Source: Macrophomina tecta (lineage: Eukaryota; Ascomycota; Dothideomycetes; Botryosphaeriales; Botryosphaeriaceae). From it: DNA of 64,000 bases. The translations under genes and the position numbers were made by a program. The stretch lies in assembly GCA_024180945.1 (NCBI GenBank), contig JAKSGN010000002.1, positions 3,658,001 to 3,722,000 on the forward strand, read 5' to 3'. Shown one piece after another: positions 28,142 to 38,633 of the stretch. The notes under the pieces were generated by a model. That model was given only the letters and a program-made list of their open reading frames with translations, made no database searches and was not told where the DNA came from. Each line of letters begins with the position of its first letter. Position 1 is the stretch's first letter.

Positions 28142-29735
28142 ATGGCAGCGGCTCGGGACGAAAAGCAGAATCCACTTTCCTTACTTCCGGAAGGTTTGGG
28201 CTGGAATTTGTGAAGGGGGATTTCCCCCCTGCAGGAACATTCCCTACGTAAATACGCTTCATAGGAGGAAGTCTGTTTTACGCGCCACTTTCCCACGTCG
28301 TTCCATGCTCGGCTGGACCTCCCTAATACAACTGCCGGCAGAAGGGTCTGCTGAGGATCCTGCGTGTGGATCATTCGCTCTAGTTACAGGGATCATTCGC
28401 CAAGCGTGCTGGTTGATTTCGGTTGGACCTGCTTTAACCTTATCGGGGCATGTATAGCGCCTCGGGATGGCCGAGGCCGGAGCGGAACAGGGCTAGAGAA
28501 GCTTATTCAAAGCCAACTTGAGGGACTTATTGACAGGTATACAAGCGCGGCAACTTGATAGTCGCACAGCGGGCACTGTGGACTGGCACTCTAATCAGAT
28601 CGGGTTTCTGATGACGGCGCCTGTGGAGATGTTTGATGTCTGGGTATAACGTTCGGACGACGGGACTACAAACTGAACACTACGGGCTCGGCTGAAAACC
28701 TTCGTAGTTTTGGGCGACGGCATTAACCCACTTCATACATTCTCTGCTTTCGGTTGTGTGATCACTGTACGTGTTCGCGCTTCCGCATATTGATGGAATC
28801 ACTTGTTGGAGATGCCAGATATTGCCTCGAGACAACCGTCCGGTTAGTCATGATCTCAATCCACGTAACTGGTTAATCCATTTTCCTCAACTTCTGCTGG
28901 TATTGGTACCAGCCAACGCCATGCTGTTAATCTTCCTTTCCCAAAGACATTTCGCCCTTTCCACGAAGAGGGAATACATTTCTTTCACGCTTAGAGAGAC
29001 GGGCGAGAGGAACAGATACCTGTGAGGTTGTGACCAGATCACTCTGGATCTGAGGACTTGCTGCGTCAACTTTCTGAATTTGCTCACTTCTTGAAACATG
29101 GTTTGGATTCAATTGACACCTTCAACGGGTCGATATCCTCGCTTGCATGCATGCGGAGCAATACTTGGATGATGTCTGCTGTGACCACTCCGCGAGCTCT
29201 GCAATAAAGGTAGCGATCTCGCTGCAATCTTCAATAGTGGAAACAATAATGCAGACGATTGCTTCCACTACCCACCGAATGATTGTTCTCAACCCCCCAA
29301 AGCTCAGTAATCCTGCCCTGACCCGCAGCAAGGGGATATCTGCCCATCTTGCTGTTCATGGAAGTATAGCATGTCCCGTTTATCAGTGTCCTTTTCTTTA
29401 ACATATGTCTTTGTTTCTTCGAACTGTCTCTCCATGAATCTGCAATGTCGCTGCTGGCTCCGAGCTCGCAGCATATTACACGTGGTTTGAGTATTGAGAT
29501 TACCCAATTGGCTCAACTCCGTGGAAGCGTGGTCAAAAAAGTGTGATGATGGAGTACCACTGATGTTTGATATGGCGGTCCGACTATTTGTCAAGTGCGT
29601 GGATGTGACCTGCTACGTCATACACATAAGGGTCCAGCTGGGGAAATAGTACGCTCTCACTTGCCAGAACATTTACAACTGCACTCCCCCCATATCATTC
29701 ACTTATCTCCCCAACCACCACACCAAGCCCCCAAA
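28142..29735. other. intergenic, no gene seen
   Basis: 1.6 kb of moderate-GC DNA with short unrelated frames. The final part ends in a CA-rich leader before the 29736 start. Confidence 0.5.
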
Positions 29736-31412
29736 ATGTCATCCAGCAGAGCTCCAGCATGCCTGAGCATGCCAAACTTCCTCAGCTGCCTGAGCAGCAT
29801 GCCTCGCGCTGATAACGGCGCCTCGGTGGCGGGCACGCCCGCCGTCCTCAACCTTCTTCAATCGCAGCGGCACGTCCACCTGCACACGCTGCGCGTCTCC
29901 GTCGGCGAGATCCTGCATGTCGGCGCACTGATCCAGGGCTACTACGGTAGCACCAGTCCTGCCAGCGCCCCGGGCGCCGCCATTGTCGTCGATGATATCG
30001 ACGATGGCTTCAACCAGATCTGCGCCCTGGCCGCCCACATCACAGGTGAGCAGGCTGGCAGAGTCAGTTCCTACATTTCCTCCTTCTCGCGGGTCACCAT
30101 CATGCGCGGTTCCAAGCCTCCTTCTGTCTGCAAAGACAAAACCGCATACAACACCGCCCTTAACGCCGCCACGTGTGCGCTATGGACGGTTCTCTCGCGC
30201 CTCTGCCAGAGCATGAGCGGTGCCCGCGTAATCTGGCACTCTCATGCCGACCCAACCTTCCTCGCTCACATCCTACAGACCACCAAAAAGCCGGCAATTG
30301 ACGCCATCACAGTCTTCGACGCGCTCTCATTTCTCCAAAACGCCATCCGCCTTCCGCAGCCCATCGAGCGGAAATATGGCTTTCCCAGCCCGTGGCCGAT
30401 CATTCTGAACAAAACGAAGAGCCACAACATCTCCTTGGTCTTTGCCTCGAGCGGCAGCATGCGCACCCAGCTCAACGCGTACGGCTCCCCCCTCATCCTC
30501 GGCGTGCGCAACCACTTCCCCGTCATCCTCCCCGAGTCCATCTGGAAGTGCGCACTTGGCGAAGCAATGGACTCGCTCCTCGTCGGGGTCTTCCGCCTAC
30601 TAGCCGGCGGCGACCTCAGCGCCAGTAGCCCTAAGCGCATCGGTAGCACCGTCGTCGCCGAAGTCAAGCGCAGACTCAACGCACGGCTGGGCCGCGGCTG
30701 GGCGAAGTCCTGCGTCAACGACCGCAGCTACACGCAGCAGGCCATCGTCGCGACGGTGCAGGGCGCCCTGCCCGGGTCGCTGTGTTCCCCCGATCCCGTC
30801 TTGAGGCTCGATCCGAACGCACCATTCCCGACGCTAGCCGCGCTGACCCAGATGATTGTGAGCCCATCGCCGTCGTCTTCTGCATCAGCCATCTCGCGCC
30901 TCGCCATGGGGCCGCATGCTGCACCCTTCACCAACGCGTCCAGTGCGAACAATGGGCCGACCTCGGCGTGCCAGTGGGCTGTTCGCGCAGTCATCGCTCC
31001 TCGAAACCCGCCGCTCCCGCCGAACACGCCGTCCGAGAGCGTCATCGTGCAGATCGTGCCAAATGGCAGCAACGTGCACGTACTGACCTCCGCGCAGCCA
31101 CAGTCCATTCAGAACGCAGTGAGTGGGCGTTGGGCCGGCTACGTGGGTTCGATGCAGCGTCGCGAAAGGCAGTACCCTGCTTCCTCTGGCGGTGGAAGCA
31201 ATGGCTTTGGGGTGAGCAAGGAGACGGCCAGGGTCTGGTGCGCAGTGGTGCCCGGAATTGCGGCAGTCGCGGTCGAGGAATGGGGAAGGAAAGTGGTTGG
31301 CAAGTTGAGGGGAGCTGAGAAGGCCAAGTTTGAGAGGGAGGTTGGCGTGTTGCTCCAGGCTGCCCGGGAGTGCAGCTTCACCAAAAGATGCCAAAGAGTC
31401 CTCAAGGGTTGA
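29736..31412 (+). CDS. unrecognised 558-residue protein
   Basis: Intronless gene; ATG at 29736 follows CCCCAAA, a good fungal context. The product starts MSSSRAPACLSMPNFLSCLS, includes an acidic turn VVDDIDDGFNQICALAAHI, hydrophobic-helical stretches (AITVFDALSFLQNAIRLP, GSPLILGVRNHFPVILPESI), a basic patch (AEVKRRLNARLGRGWAK), a serine-rich low-complexity loop and a C-terminal helix (WGRKVVGKLRGAEKAKFERE). I see no transmembrane segment, signal peptide or known motif. Even codon use and length argue that it is real. Confidence 0.7.
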   Translation: MSSSRAPACLSMPNFLSCLSSMPRADNGASVAGTPAVLNLLQSQRHVHLHTLRVSVGEILHVGALIQGYYGSTSPASAPGAAIVVDDIDDGFNQICALAAHITGEQAGRVSSYISSFSRVTIMRGSKPPSVCKDKTAYNTALNAATCALWTVLSRLCQSMSGARVIWHSHADPTFLAHILQTTKKPAIDAITVFDALSFLQNAIRLPQPIERKYGFPSPWPIILNKTKSHNISLVFASSGSMRTQLNAYGSPLILGVRNHFPVILPESIWKCALGEAMDSLLVGVFRLLAGGDLSASSPKRIGSTVVAEVKRRLNARLGRGWAKSCVNDRSYTQQAIVATVQGALPGSLCSPDPVLRLDPNAPFPTLAALTQMIVSPSPSSSASAISRLAMGPHAAPFTNASSANNGPTSACQWAVRAVIAPRNPPLPPNTPSESVIVQIVPNGSNVHVLTSAQPQSIQNAVSGRWAGYVGSMQRRERQYPASSGGGSNGFGVSKETARVWCAVVPGIAAVAVEEWGRKVVGKLRGAEKAKFEREVGVLLQAARECSFTKRCQRVLKG

Positions 31413-31711
31413 ATGGTCGAGGATGTAGGGTTCAAAAAGGGATACGAGGTAAGCAGCGGATAAATCTGGTTACTGAAGGCCGAAGAGCGAGGAGAAAAAT
31501 GGGGACAGGAACAATGCGGTAGTCAGGGAAGAGCATGGCTTTGCGAGAGAAGGAAGCTTCAGGAGACATAAAAGACTCCGGGGGAAAGGAAAAGGACAAC
31601 CTGATGGGGATATACAGCGAACAAGACAGACAGCTAAGCAGAAGCAACGAGCAAGCTCTGTGCTGATAAATGAAACCTCGTGTATGGCCGATGACATGCC
31701 AACCACACCCC

Positions 31712-32753
31712 TCAACCGTGACTCATAGCGACATCCTCTTCCTTCCCAACCTCGCTCTCACCACCACCACCACCCTCTCCCCTCTCAGCTGCCTTTTTCG
31801 CCCTCTCCTTCTCCCTCCTCTTCAGCTTCTGCTTCCGATTCTTCTCCGCCCGCTTCGCCCGCTCATGCTCCTCCTTCTCCACCTTCTGCCGCTCCGCCGC
31901 CACCTTCCGCAGCAGGCCCTGCTCCTTCTTCTTCCGCAGCGCTATCCGCGCCTTCTTGCTCTTGCGCCTCTTCGTCTTCTTCTCGCCCACTCCCTCCCCC
32001 CCTCCACCACCCGCACTAACACCAGCGTGCCCCTCCAACGCCGACCTTGACTTCTGCGACACCGGGTCAACGACCCTAACCTTCCACGGCACACGGCATC
32101 CCGGCCACCGCGTCTCGCTCGCCCGCCGCAGCACCTCCTCGCCCGCAACTGCGGCGTCCGCGTATTCCGCGCGCTGCTTTTCCGGCGCAGACGACAGGGC
32201 GGGCGCGAAATAGTACGACTCGGGCCGCGAGGGGGCGATGAAGCCGGCCGGTCTGTCCGGGTCGAGGGAGGGGGAGCGAAGGCGGATTTTTTGGACGGCG
32301 GGCGCGGGGGTTGCTGCTGATGGGGTTTGTGCGGTCGACTTGGTGCGGACGGGTGCGGCAGCGGCGGGCTTTGTTGCTGTGGATGTGGGGGTGAATAGGC
32401 GGAATTCGAGCTCGTCGTCTTCGCCGGCATCGTTCTCAGCGGCGGCGGCGGCGGCGGGTGGTTGTGCGGGCTGGGCGTCCGGTGCGATGGCGACGCCGAG
32501 TTGCTCGTCGAGGCGGGCGCGGAGGAAGGCGGTGAGCTGCGGGTCGTCGGCGGGGGAGGATTCGCGCGAGGAGTGAGGGGAGGAGGTGGCGGAGAAGAGG
32601 TCCGAGCGACGGACGCTGTGTGACGGGGGCGGTGTTAGTGGTGGGAGGAGTGGGAGACGACAGGGTCGTTGGGCGGAGGCGGTCTCCAGCGCGGCTTCAT
32701 GGCGCGGAGGGAGGGCGGGCGACTTGCCGTTTCGCGTCCGGGAGGTCGAACAT
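31712..32753 (-). CDS. DUF2011-type fungal protein
   Basis: A 26-nt first exon (32728-32753, MFDLPDAKR) joins exon 2 (31712-32615) over a 112-bp GC-AG intron (donor GCAAGT, acceptor CACAG). The spliced 309-residue product begins MFDLPDAKRVRRSDLFS, which I associate with the DUF2011 family of fungal proteins of unknown function. It has an acidic segment GEDDELEFRLFTP, a central SRPESYYFAPAL motif, RWPGCRVPWKVRVV, and a strongly basic lysine/arginine-rich helix to the end (EKKTKRRKSKKARIALRKKK), suggesting a nucleolar or RNA-bound protein. The first exon is too short for automatic calling, and an upstream GT donor in frame is absent. Confidence 0.75.
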
Positions 32754-33710
32754 GGCGATTGACTGAGCGCTGCGGTTTCGGTGTCGTATAGAAGCGTTGG
32801 TGGTGTTGAGGTCTGCGCGCGGGCAACTTTTTTTTTTTTTTTTTAGTTGGCTGGCGGACGCGAGAGAGTTGAGGTGCGAATAAGATCTCGACAGCGCCAC
32901 TTCCCCGCAACGCCCGCTTGCTATAGGGCTGGACTGCGCCCATCCACCACAAGAGAAGCAATGCTTCTCGGCCGGTCTTCCCGGGAACTCCTTCAGGCGG
33001 TCGGTTCATTCGGTGTCAAAAGTGCGCAAGAGCATTGGTCGCAAGCCATCCAGTCCCGACAGCATAGAAACGAGGGCTGCCGACGCTTCGCTGGAACAAT
33101 GCGTCGGATGCCGATCTCTGACGCATACACATCCATCACCACCACGCCACGCACATACAATCCCGCAATCTAAGCGCCTGGGCAGCCAGCCACCGGCAGA
33201 ATGATGTCCATCTACTACATCCCCCTTGGTGACCGCGCCGGCAACCCCGCCCGCTGCAAGGACGTGCGCACGCTCGTTCTCCCACATCCCGTCGAGAACC
33301 TCATGGAAGGTCTCTGCGGTGCGGCATCCCTTCTGCGCCTCCTTATTTATCTCCATCCTCACACCCACGCTATCTTGCAGCCTGGGCCGCCCTCCTTGAC
33401 GAAGACGCCGACGTGGGCCGTGCCGGCTACCGCGTCTATGCCTTCGCCGCCATGGCCCCGGGTCCAAATAACTGGCTGCGCCAACAACCAAGAAAATACT
33501 AGACGTATTTATTGCTTTGGTAGAACTTCCTTTCGACCCAATGGGCAGTAATATAAAACAGCAACGGCCCCATCAAGAAAGACGTAGGGCTTCATAGCAT
33601 ATGTGGACAGGGACAGAACAGTTACAATCATCTTCACGAACACAAGAGAACTGAATTGAGCAGCCAGGGTGATGCATTAAAAGGCTGCTGAAGCAGTCTG
33701 CGAGAGTATC
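32754..33710. other. intergenic, DUF2011 promoter
   Basis: Contains a T run at 32829-32844 close to the DUF2011 start. Two overlapping frames (33006-33491 minus, 33201-33551 plus) have no motif and mutually exclude each other. Confidence 0.4.
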
Positions 33711-34179
33711 TCATAGCTTGATATTGTGCTTCCGTTTGCATTCATCGTAGAAGCCATAGAAACGGTTAATGGAGGTGCACTCGTGGTTGTCGCGGAAGAT
33801 GAAAAAGTTTTCCGGACGCTTGATCCGACATGTTAAGAGCAGGCGAGGGGGAGAGGCTAGTCATTACTGACCCTGTCCCTGGAGCGCAGCAGCTCCATCA
33901 GAACCTGGTGGTCTGGAGTGACTACCGCCTCGACAGCGTTGTAGATTTCCCGGCTGCATCGTTCCAGTCAGCATGGTTCACACATGAATTGTCGGCGTGC
34001 TGTCTCACTCGTAGTAGGAGCGGTCCTGCCAGAAGGTGTGCAGACATTCATGGCCCGGAATGTTGCCGGCACTGCAGCGGTACGCGTAGAGGCACTTTCT
34101 GCCATCGAAGACCCTCCAGACGCGGCTGTTTCAGCACGCAATAATGATACACATGCATGGACGAATGCGTTGCTGTTAC
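33711..34179 (-). pseudogene. small broken locus containing a PP1 phosphatase fragment
   Basis: Three exons can be chained in phase: 34009-34125, 33872-33953 and 33711-33818 (introns 33954-34008 and 33819-33871, the latter with an AAG acceptor); a further donor at 34179 points to an upstream exon with no clear ATG. The last exon reads [20 protein letters not shown] then [15 protein letters not shown] and stops. That matches the conserved core of Ser/Thr phosphatase PP1 around its GNHE motif, with Gly changed to Asp and the next tryptophan replaced by a stop. The preceding exon (REIYNAVEAVVTPDHQVLME) does not match PP1. It is therefore a captured or truncated shard, not a phosphatase: the GDxHG and GDxVDRG metal sites are absent. 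Confidence 0.6.
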
Positions 34180-34542
34180 CGGACAGTGAAGTTACAGAGT
34201 GGATATGGAAAGGACTGCAGGTTGTATCTGGAATGCGGACAAATACCAGTTGGTCCGTGGTCAGTATGTGCGGAGGGAAGAATGGAGCGCTGGAGCAGAT
34301 GAAGGAGTGGAGATACAAAAAGAGGGTCGAGAAACGATCTCGAGCAACCAGTCAGGCGGCAGAGTGCTAAGGCCAAAGAGTGTCACCCGATGCATACACT
34401 CATAAATAGTTCAACGCTGCATGACATGACAGTCTTGTATAACAAGCTGCAACATGAACATTATATTACGATGAGCAGTTCTGAGCCGTCGTGACCATTC
34501 AGGTATCTTCACAGGAAGCGCATAGGGCTGGAGTATCCGCGC
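34180..34542. other. intergenic between the PP1 shard and MFS genes
   Basis: Might contain the missing 5' exon of the PP1-shard locus; an ATG on the minus strand at about 34395 opens MHRVTLFGLSTLPPDW, but no splice path is convincing. Confidence 0.3.
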
Positions 34543-36105
34543 TCACGGCGCCAAAGCCACCGAATCCCTTCTCTTGCCAGTCCTGTTATCCGAATCCACA
34601 GAAGCTTCATCATCCGTCTCCAGCTCGAACTCATCCGCCAAGTTCCCAAAACTGTCCTCCGAATCCCTCGTTGCAAGGCGAACGGCGCCCTCGGGCGGCC
34701 CGGCGCTCGACCGGCCCGCTCTATCAGTCTTCAGGAATAGCGTCAGGAGGCCGATATCATAACAGGCCTTCAGAGCGCCGGCAACGGCGAAAGCAATCCA
34801 GAACCTGCCCTCTCCGGCCAAGACACCAGTGACCGTGGGCCCGCCGCTCTGACTGAGCGTTTTGACGACGTTGACGATGCCCATGACCGCCGTCCGTTCA
34901 TCCGGCGCGAAGGCCTTGCTCAAGAAGGCAGAGCGCGGTGCCTGATCCATGCTGGCGAGGGTGCCGCGGCCAACCAAGATCACAGCAGTGAGCCAAAGAA
35001 CGTTGGGGGCGGGAATGAGTGCGAGGAAGAAGGCGGAGGGGAGGTGCGTGGCAGCCATGGTCATGACGAGGCCAATGCGCTTGGAGATGGCGGAGGCGAA
35101 GATGTTGCCGATACTGCTCATGATCCACGTTACGGACATGATTGTTCCGAGGGCTGACTTGGGGAGGTGGAACTTGCGGTCGATGTAGAAGTTGATGAGC
35201 GAGTAGGGCACCATGCCCGAGGCGAGCGAGTCGACGGCGAACAAGGCACAGAGCTTCAACAGCATCCAGCGGGTGGGCGTGGAGAGCTGTGTGAAGCCCA
35301 TCCTCGGCTTGGGCGGAGGCTGCGGTTTGGGCGGGGTAGGGGGCAGCGGCCGCTCGCTCTCGTCGGCCGAAGAGCGCGACGGCGTCGCGAGAAATTCGTC
35401 GCGCTCGCTCTCTTCCGCCTCTTCGGCCGCGTGCGCCTTTTTCTGCTCGTGCCCGACCTCGCACTTGACGGTCAGCAGCAGCGTGACGGCGGCTTTGATC
35501 AGCCCTATGCCGCCGTACAGCCAGAAGACGATGCGGAAGGCGTCCAGCTCCTCCCAGCCACGGATCCTCTTGCACGCTTCGACAACCCACCCGCATCCCA
35601 CCAGCCCCACCGCCGACCCGAAGGTTCCCACGACGACGTACCAGGCGAACACGTCGCTCCGGTCCTCCTCGCCAACCAGCCCGGCCAACGCGCTCTCCTC
35701 CACCGCCCTGAACGGGCCGATCTCGTTCCCCGACACGGAAATCACCCCGATCACTGCCGCTCCCAGGAGGATCCAGTAATTGCTCGCCAGCGCGAAGACG
35801 GCTCCCGACAGCGCCATGCACACACACCCTAGCAGCAGCACTCGTCGCCGGCCCAGTGCATCGGCGACGAGCGTTAGAAGCAGCGAGATCAACACGTCGC
35901 CGAGCAGTGTCAGCGTCATGAACAGCCCGATGCGCGCATCCGGGACCGAAAGAGCGGCGAAGAAGAGGGCCAGCACCAGCGCGACGCCGCCGTACGCCAG
36001 CATGCGGAGGAAACGGGCCAGGAAAATGAGATGCAGATCGCGCGGAGCATGGAGGATGGCCGGAAGACCAAGCTCGTGGGAGACGCGGCGGAGGGTGATG
36101 GCCAT
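34543..36105 (-). CDS. MFS transporter, unknown substrate
   Basis: Intronless gene for 520 residues. Twelve hydrophobic segments in two blocks of six are visible, from FLRMLAYGGVALVLALFFA onwards, with the MFS loop 2-3 signature ADALGRRRVLLLGC. Segments 6 and 7 are separated by a long charged loop with a polyproline stretch (PPTPPKPQPPPKP), followed by RWMLLKLCALFAVDSLASGM. The acidic C-terminal tail (ELETDDEASVDSD) would be cytosolic. ATG at 36105 is preferred over an upstream in-frame start at 36171 because MAITLRRVSHELGLP leads straight into the first segment. The substrate cannot be predicted. Confidence 0.85.
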   Translation of the reverse strand: MAITLRRVSHELGLPAILHAPRDLHLIFLARFLRMLAYGGVALVLALFFAALSVPDARIGLFMTLTLLGDVLISLLLTLVADALGRRRVLLLGCVCMALSGAVFALASNYWILLGAAVIGVISVSGNEIGPFRAVEESALAGLVGEEDRSDVFAWYVVVGTFGSAVGLVGCGWVVEACKRIRGWEELDAFRIVFWLYGGIGLIKAAVTLLLTVKCEVGHEQKKAHAAEEAEESERDEFLATPSRSSADESERPLPPTPPKPQPPPKPRMGFTQLSTPTRWMLLKLCALFAVDSLASGMVPYSLINFYIDRKFHLPKSALGTIMSVTWIMSSIGNIFASAISKRIGLVMTMAATHLPSAFFLALIPAPNVLWLTAVILVGRGTLASMDQAPRSAFLSKAFAPDERTAVMGIVNVVKTLSQSGGPTVTGVLAGEGRFWIAFAVAGALKACYDIGLLTLFLKTDRAGRSSAGPPEGAVRLATRDSEDSFGNLADEFELETDDEASVDSDNRTGKRRDSVALAP

Positions 36106-37239
36106 GATGAGCGGGCTATACAAGGGTCTGGAAGAAGGCCGGGCGCAGCGAGGAGGGCGGCAGCGAATCACCGCAGCACGATCGCTGTTCAGCGCTGCTG
36201 GGGCCGGTTGCGACAGCAGTTCGCCCGTGCGGCAGGCGGCTCAGATGCGCAAGAGGAGGAGGAGGAAGTGGGCAGAGGCAATATCCAAGGGAAAAAGCCT
36301 TTCGCAGGTGGGACGCGTTGCAGCCTGAGCGCGGTGGCTAGCGGCAGCTCGCGGAACGGATGCGGGGGCCCAAAGGCGCGCTGTCCGAGCGCGATTACGA
36401 AGGCCGAAGACCGAGCGCGAGGTGGGCATGGGGTTGGAGAGGAAGCGCGGGCGATGGAGGGAGGTCGAGATAAGCTTTCCACTGGCGCCAGCGGGGCAGG
36501 CAGCGAATGGAGCACGCCGATCCCGGCCAAGCAGCGTGCGGTGCCGCCTTCATTCCTGGCGGTCCGACCGACCGGATTCTGGTGCTGGCACGAGCATTCC
36601 AGTAGCCGAGGCCTTGAGGGCTGTGCAACTTCGCGCCCCCTGCCGCAGACGCCGTGTCTCCTGCCCAGCACGCCGCCCTCGCCTTCGCCTCTGCACCAGC
36701 ACTCACCAGCTCGCGCCTCTGGACTTGCACTGGGCTCTCGCGGCCACCAGCATCTTGGCCTTCCTCCACCGCATTTGCAAGCCAAGCCAGATCTCCACCG
36801 CCGGACCCGCCTCTTGTCCGTGTTCGGGTAACATGACGCTTGTCCCAGATCGCCAGACCCGAACCTTCCCGAACGCGTTAGATCAGAAGTCACGGACCTC
36901 GCTCCCCGGCGCCATTCTTGGCGCAACGTCTGCTCCTTCAACGAAACCGAGCGTTGTCATGGCAGAAGCCGTGGCGCCGGCGTCTCCGATACCTCGTCGC
37001 CCGCCCTTGCCGACCCTCCCGCATTGCCATCTGTACCGTCCCTAAGCATGCTTGCAATCAGGTCACCCCAGAAGCCTGCCATGTTGCCGTAGTCCGCAGC
37101 GGCAGGAGAACAGAGGCCTGGTGCAAGAAGAAAGCTAGGAGAGGCACAGAACATGTCTCTCGATGTCCATTCGTCTAATCCTGGTTTCTGACCCAAACTT
37201 GCCTCTCGTGGTATTTCCTCTGCAGAGTCTTCTTGCGTC
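36106..37239. other. GC-rich intergenic with competing frames
   Basis: Overlapping long frames on both strands (for example 36422-37045 plus and 36957-37295 minus) lack any domain. The minus-strand frame ending at 36957 looks somewhat protein-like and could be an alternative 3' exon of the next gene, but I cannot show it. Confidence 0.35.
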
Positions 37240-37642
37240 CTAAATCTCAAATCCTCCATGCCTCCTTTTGTCGACGTCGTACGGCGGCTCTCCATACTTC
37301 TCCTCCAGGCCCCTTTCTGTTCTGTGCAGCAACTCGAGCATCGCCCCTTCTCGAGTGTCGTATTTGGAGGTCCCTGCCATCGGATGGTCCCTCTCTTTGA
37401 CTCGGATCAAAAGAGCTGTGTAGCCGTCTTTGAACCCCCTGAGTCCCGGATATCGCATTGTGACAACTTCCAGATGGTCCATTCCTTCGTAGATCACTCG
37501 TGCATTTGCTGTAGTCCAGTCAGCATACACCCCTTGTCCCAAAGATCAGCCATCGGTTCGCTTACTCACAGAGAATGATCCGACTAAGTTCGTTGACTTC
37601 TTTGTACCCGAACGCTCCAGACGGCCGTGCTTCATAGGCCAT
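37240..37642 (-). CDS. small unrecognised spliced gene
   Basis: Exon 1 (37570-37642) and exon 2 (37240-37508) join over a 61-bp intron with a perfect GTGAGT donor, TATGCTGAC branch and CTACAG acceptor, giving 113 residues that start MAYEARPSGAFGYKEVNELS. It continues with RVIYEGMDHLEVVTMRYPG, GYTALLIRVKERDHPM and an acidic/basic helical end. There is no signal peptide or membrane segment; probably soluble. Family not recognised. The clean splice signals and phase support a real gene. Confidence 0.6.
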
Positions 37643-38014
37643 GATGATATATGTCGAGCAGCGTATGAGGAGGATGATAATGATGCATTTCGCGCCAGAG
37701 TCCAGCCTACCTTTTATCCTCAGCAGCGACACAAAGGCAATTGCTTGAGGCAGCAGCTTGATCAATCACAAGTCCAAGTGCAAACAGGGAAACCAATGCA
37801 GTGGTACAACGATGTGTCTCTGGTTTGTTCACTCCGTGCGTGTCTGAAGCAGAGGAGCACCACGCGGGCCGTGCCAACCCATTCTCCAGATTCAAAGTAG
37901 TCCTGACTGTTTATCCCGGGCCGCTAGCCCAGACGACACCAAGGAGTAGCCAAGGATCTACCGGACAATTTTTTCTAGGAGAGCCGAGACGGCTGATCAC
38001 CCAGATCCTCTCAG

Positions 38015-38318
38015 TCAACCACTTCGCATTTTGCATCGAGCGCATTCTTGTCTACGAGCCGTGAGGCCTGCCCAGTATATCCACGCGAAAACAACCGTCG
38101 CAATACCCCAAGCTTCTTGCCAATCATGTGTCCGCTTGCCATGCTCGTCGTGCATGGACTCGTCCAGCTCCGTGATCGCCTCCAGCGGCGTCCTGAAGTG
38201 TCTTCGCCTCGCGTAGTCGTAGGCGTGTCGGCCGTCGACAATCGACCTCCGCAAGAGTTGCGCATGCATGACTGTGCCCTTGTCGTCATAGCGCACGAAC
38301 ACGACGTTGTGGAAACTG
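38015..38318 (-). CDS. unrecognised gene, 3' exon with a membrane segment
   Basis: Coding-like exon beginning after a CCCAG acceptor at about 38319: HNVVFVRYDDKGTVMHAQLL, SIVDGRHAYDYARRRHFRTP, then EAWGIATVVFAWIYWAGLTA, a likely transmembrane helix near the end. The first codon open here is not ATG, so 5' exons are missing; an ATG at 38633 (MQLFRSLPERVMSRN) with a donor GTATAC after SSK is a candidate first exon with a mitochondrial-type N-terminus. Family unknown. Confidence 0.45.
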
Positions 38319-38633
38319 GGACCTCAGAAGTTCGTGGGGTGGAAGTGCGTGGCGCGGACCTCTGGATGTGAGTAGGTAAACAACTGTGCATGAAGGGAGC
38401 AGATGGGCGCAGTGGCCGGAGAGTAAGAAAGCTGATGTTGCACTTAATCTCTCTTTTTGTGCGTAATGGTCTTGCCGCTGGTTTGCAACACAAATCAGCT
38501 GGCGGTAGCCACGCAGAGCTGCCGTCGTGGATTCCCAGCATGGGTATACCTTTGATGAAGTTACAGTGCGGATTGCGGTTAGGCTGGTGTTCCGACTCAT
38601 CACACGCTCAGGGAGACTTCGGAATAGCTGCAT

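Noticed and set aside
29736..31412. Assignment of the 558-residue protein to a known enzyme family
   Set aside because: No catalytic motif or fold signature could be recognised; naming it would be invention.
31942..32430. Proline/serine-rich minus-strand frame in the DUF2011 gene
   Set aside because: Different frame from the conserved one, arginine-rich shadow translation of GC-rich coding sequence.
33006..33551. Opposed frames of 116-161 codons
   Set aside because: Mutually exclusive, no family, composition typical of GC-rich non-coding DNA.
36422..37295. Frames of 112-207 codons on both strands
   Set aside because: Protein-like only in parts; no domain, start or splice support strong enough to call a gene.
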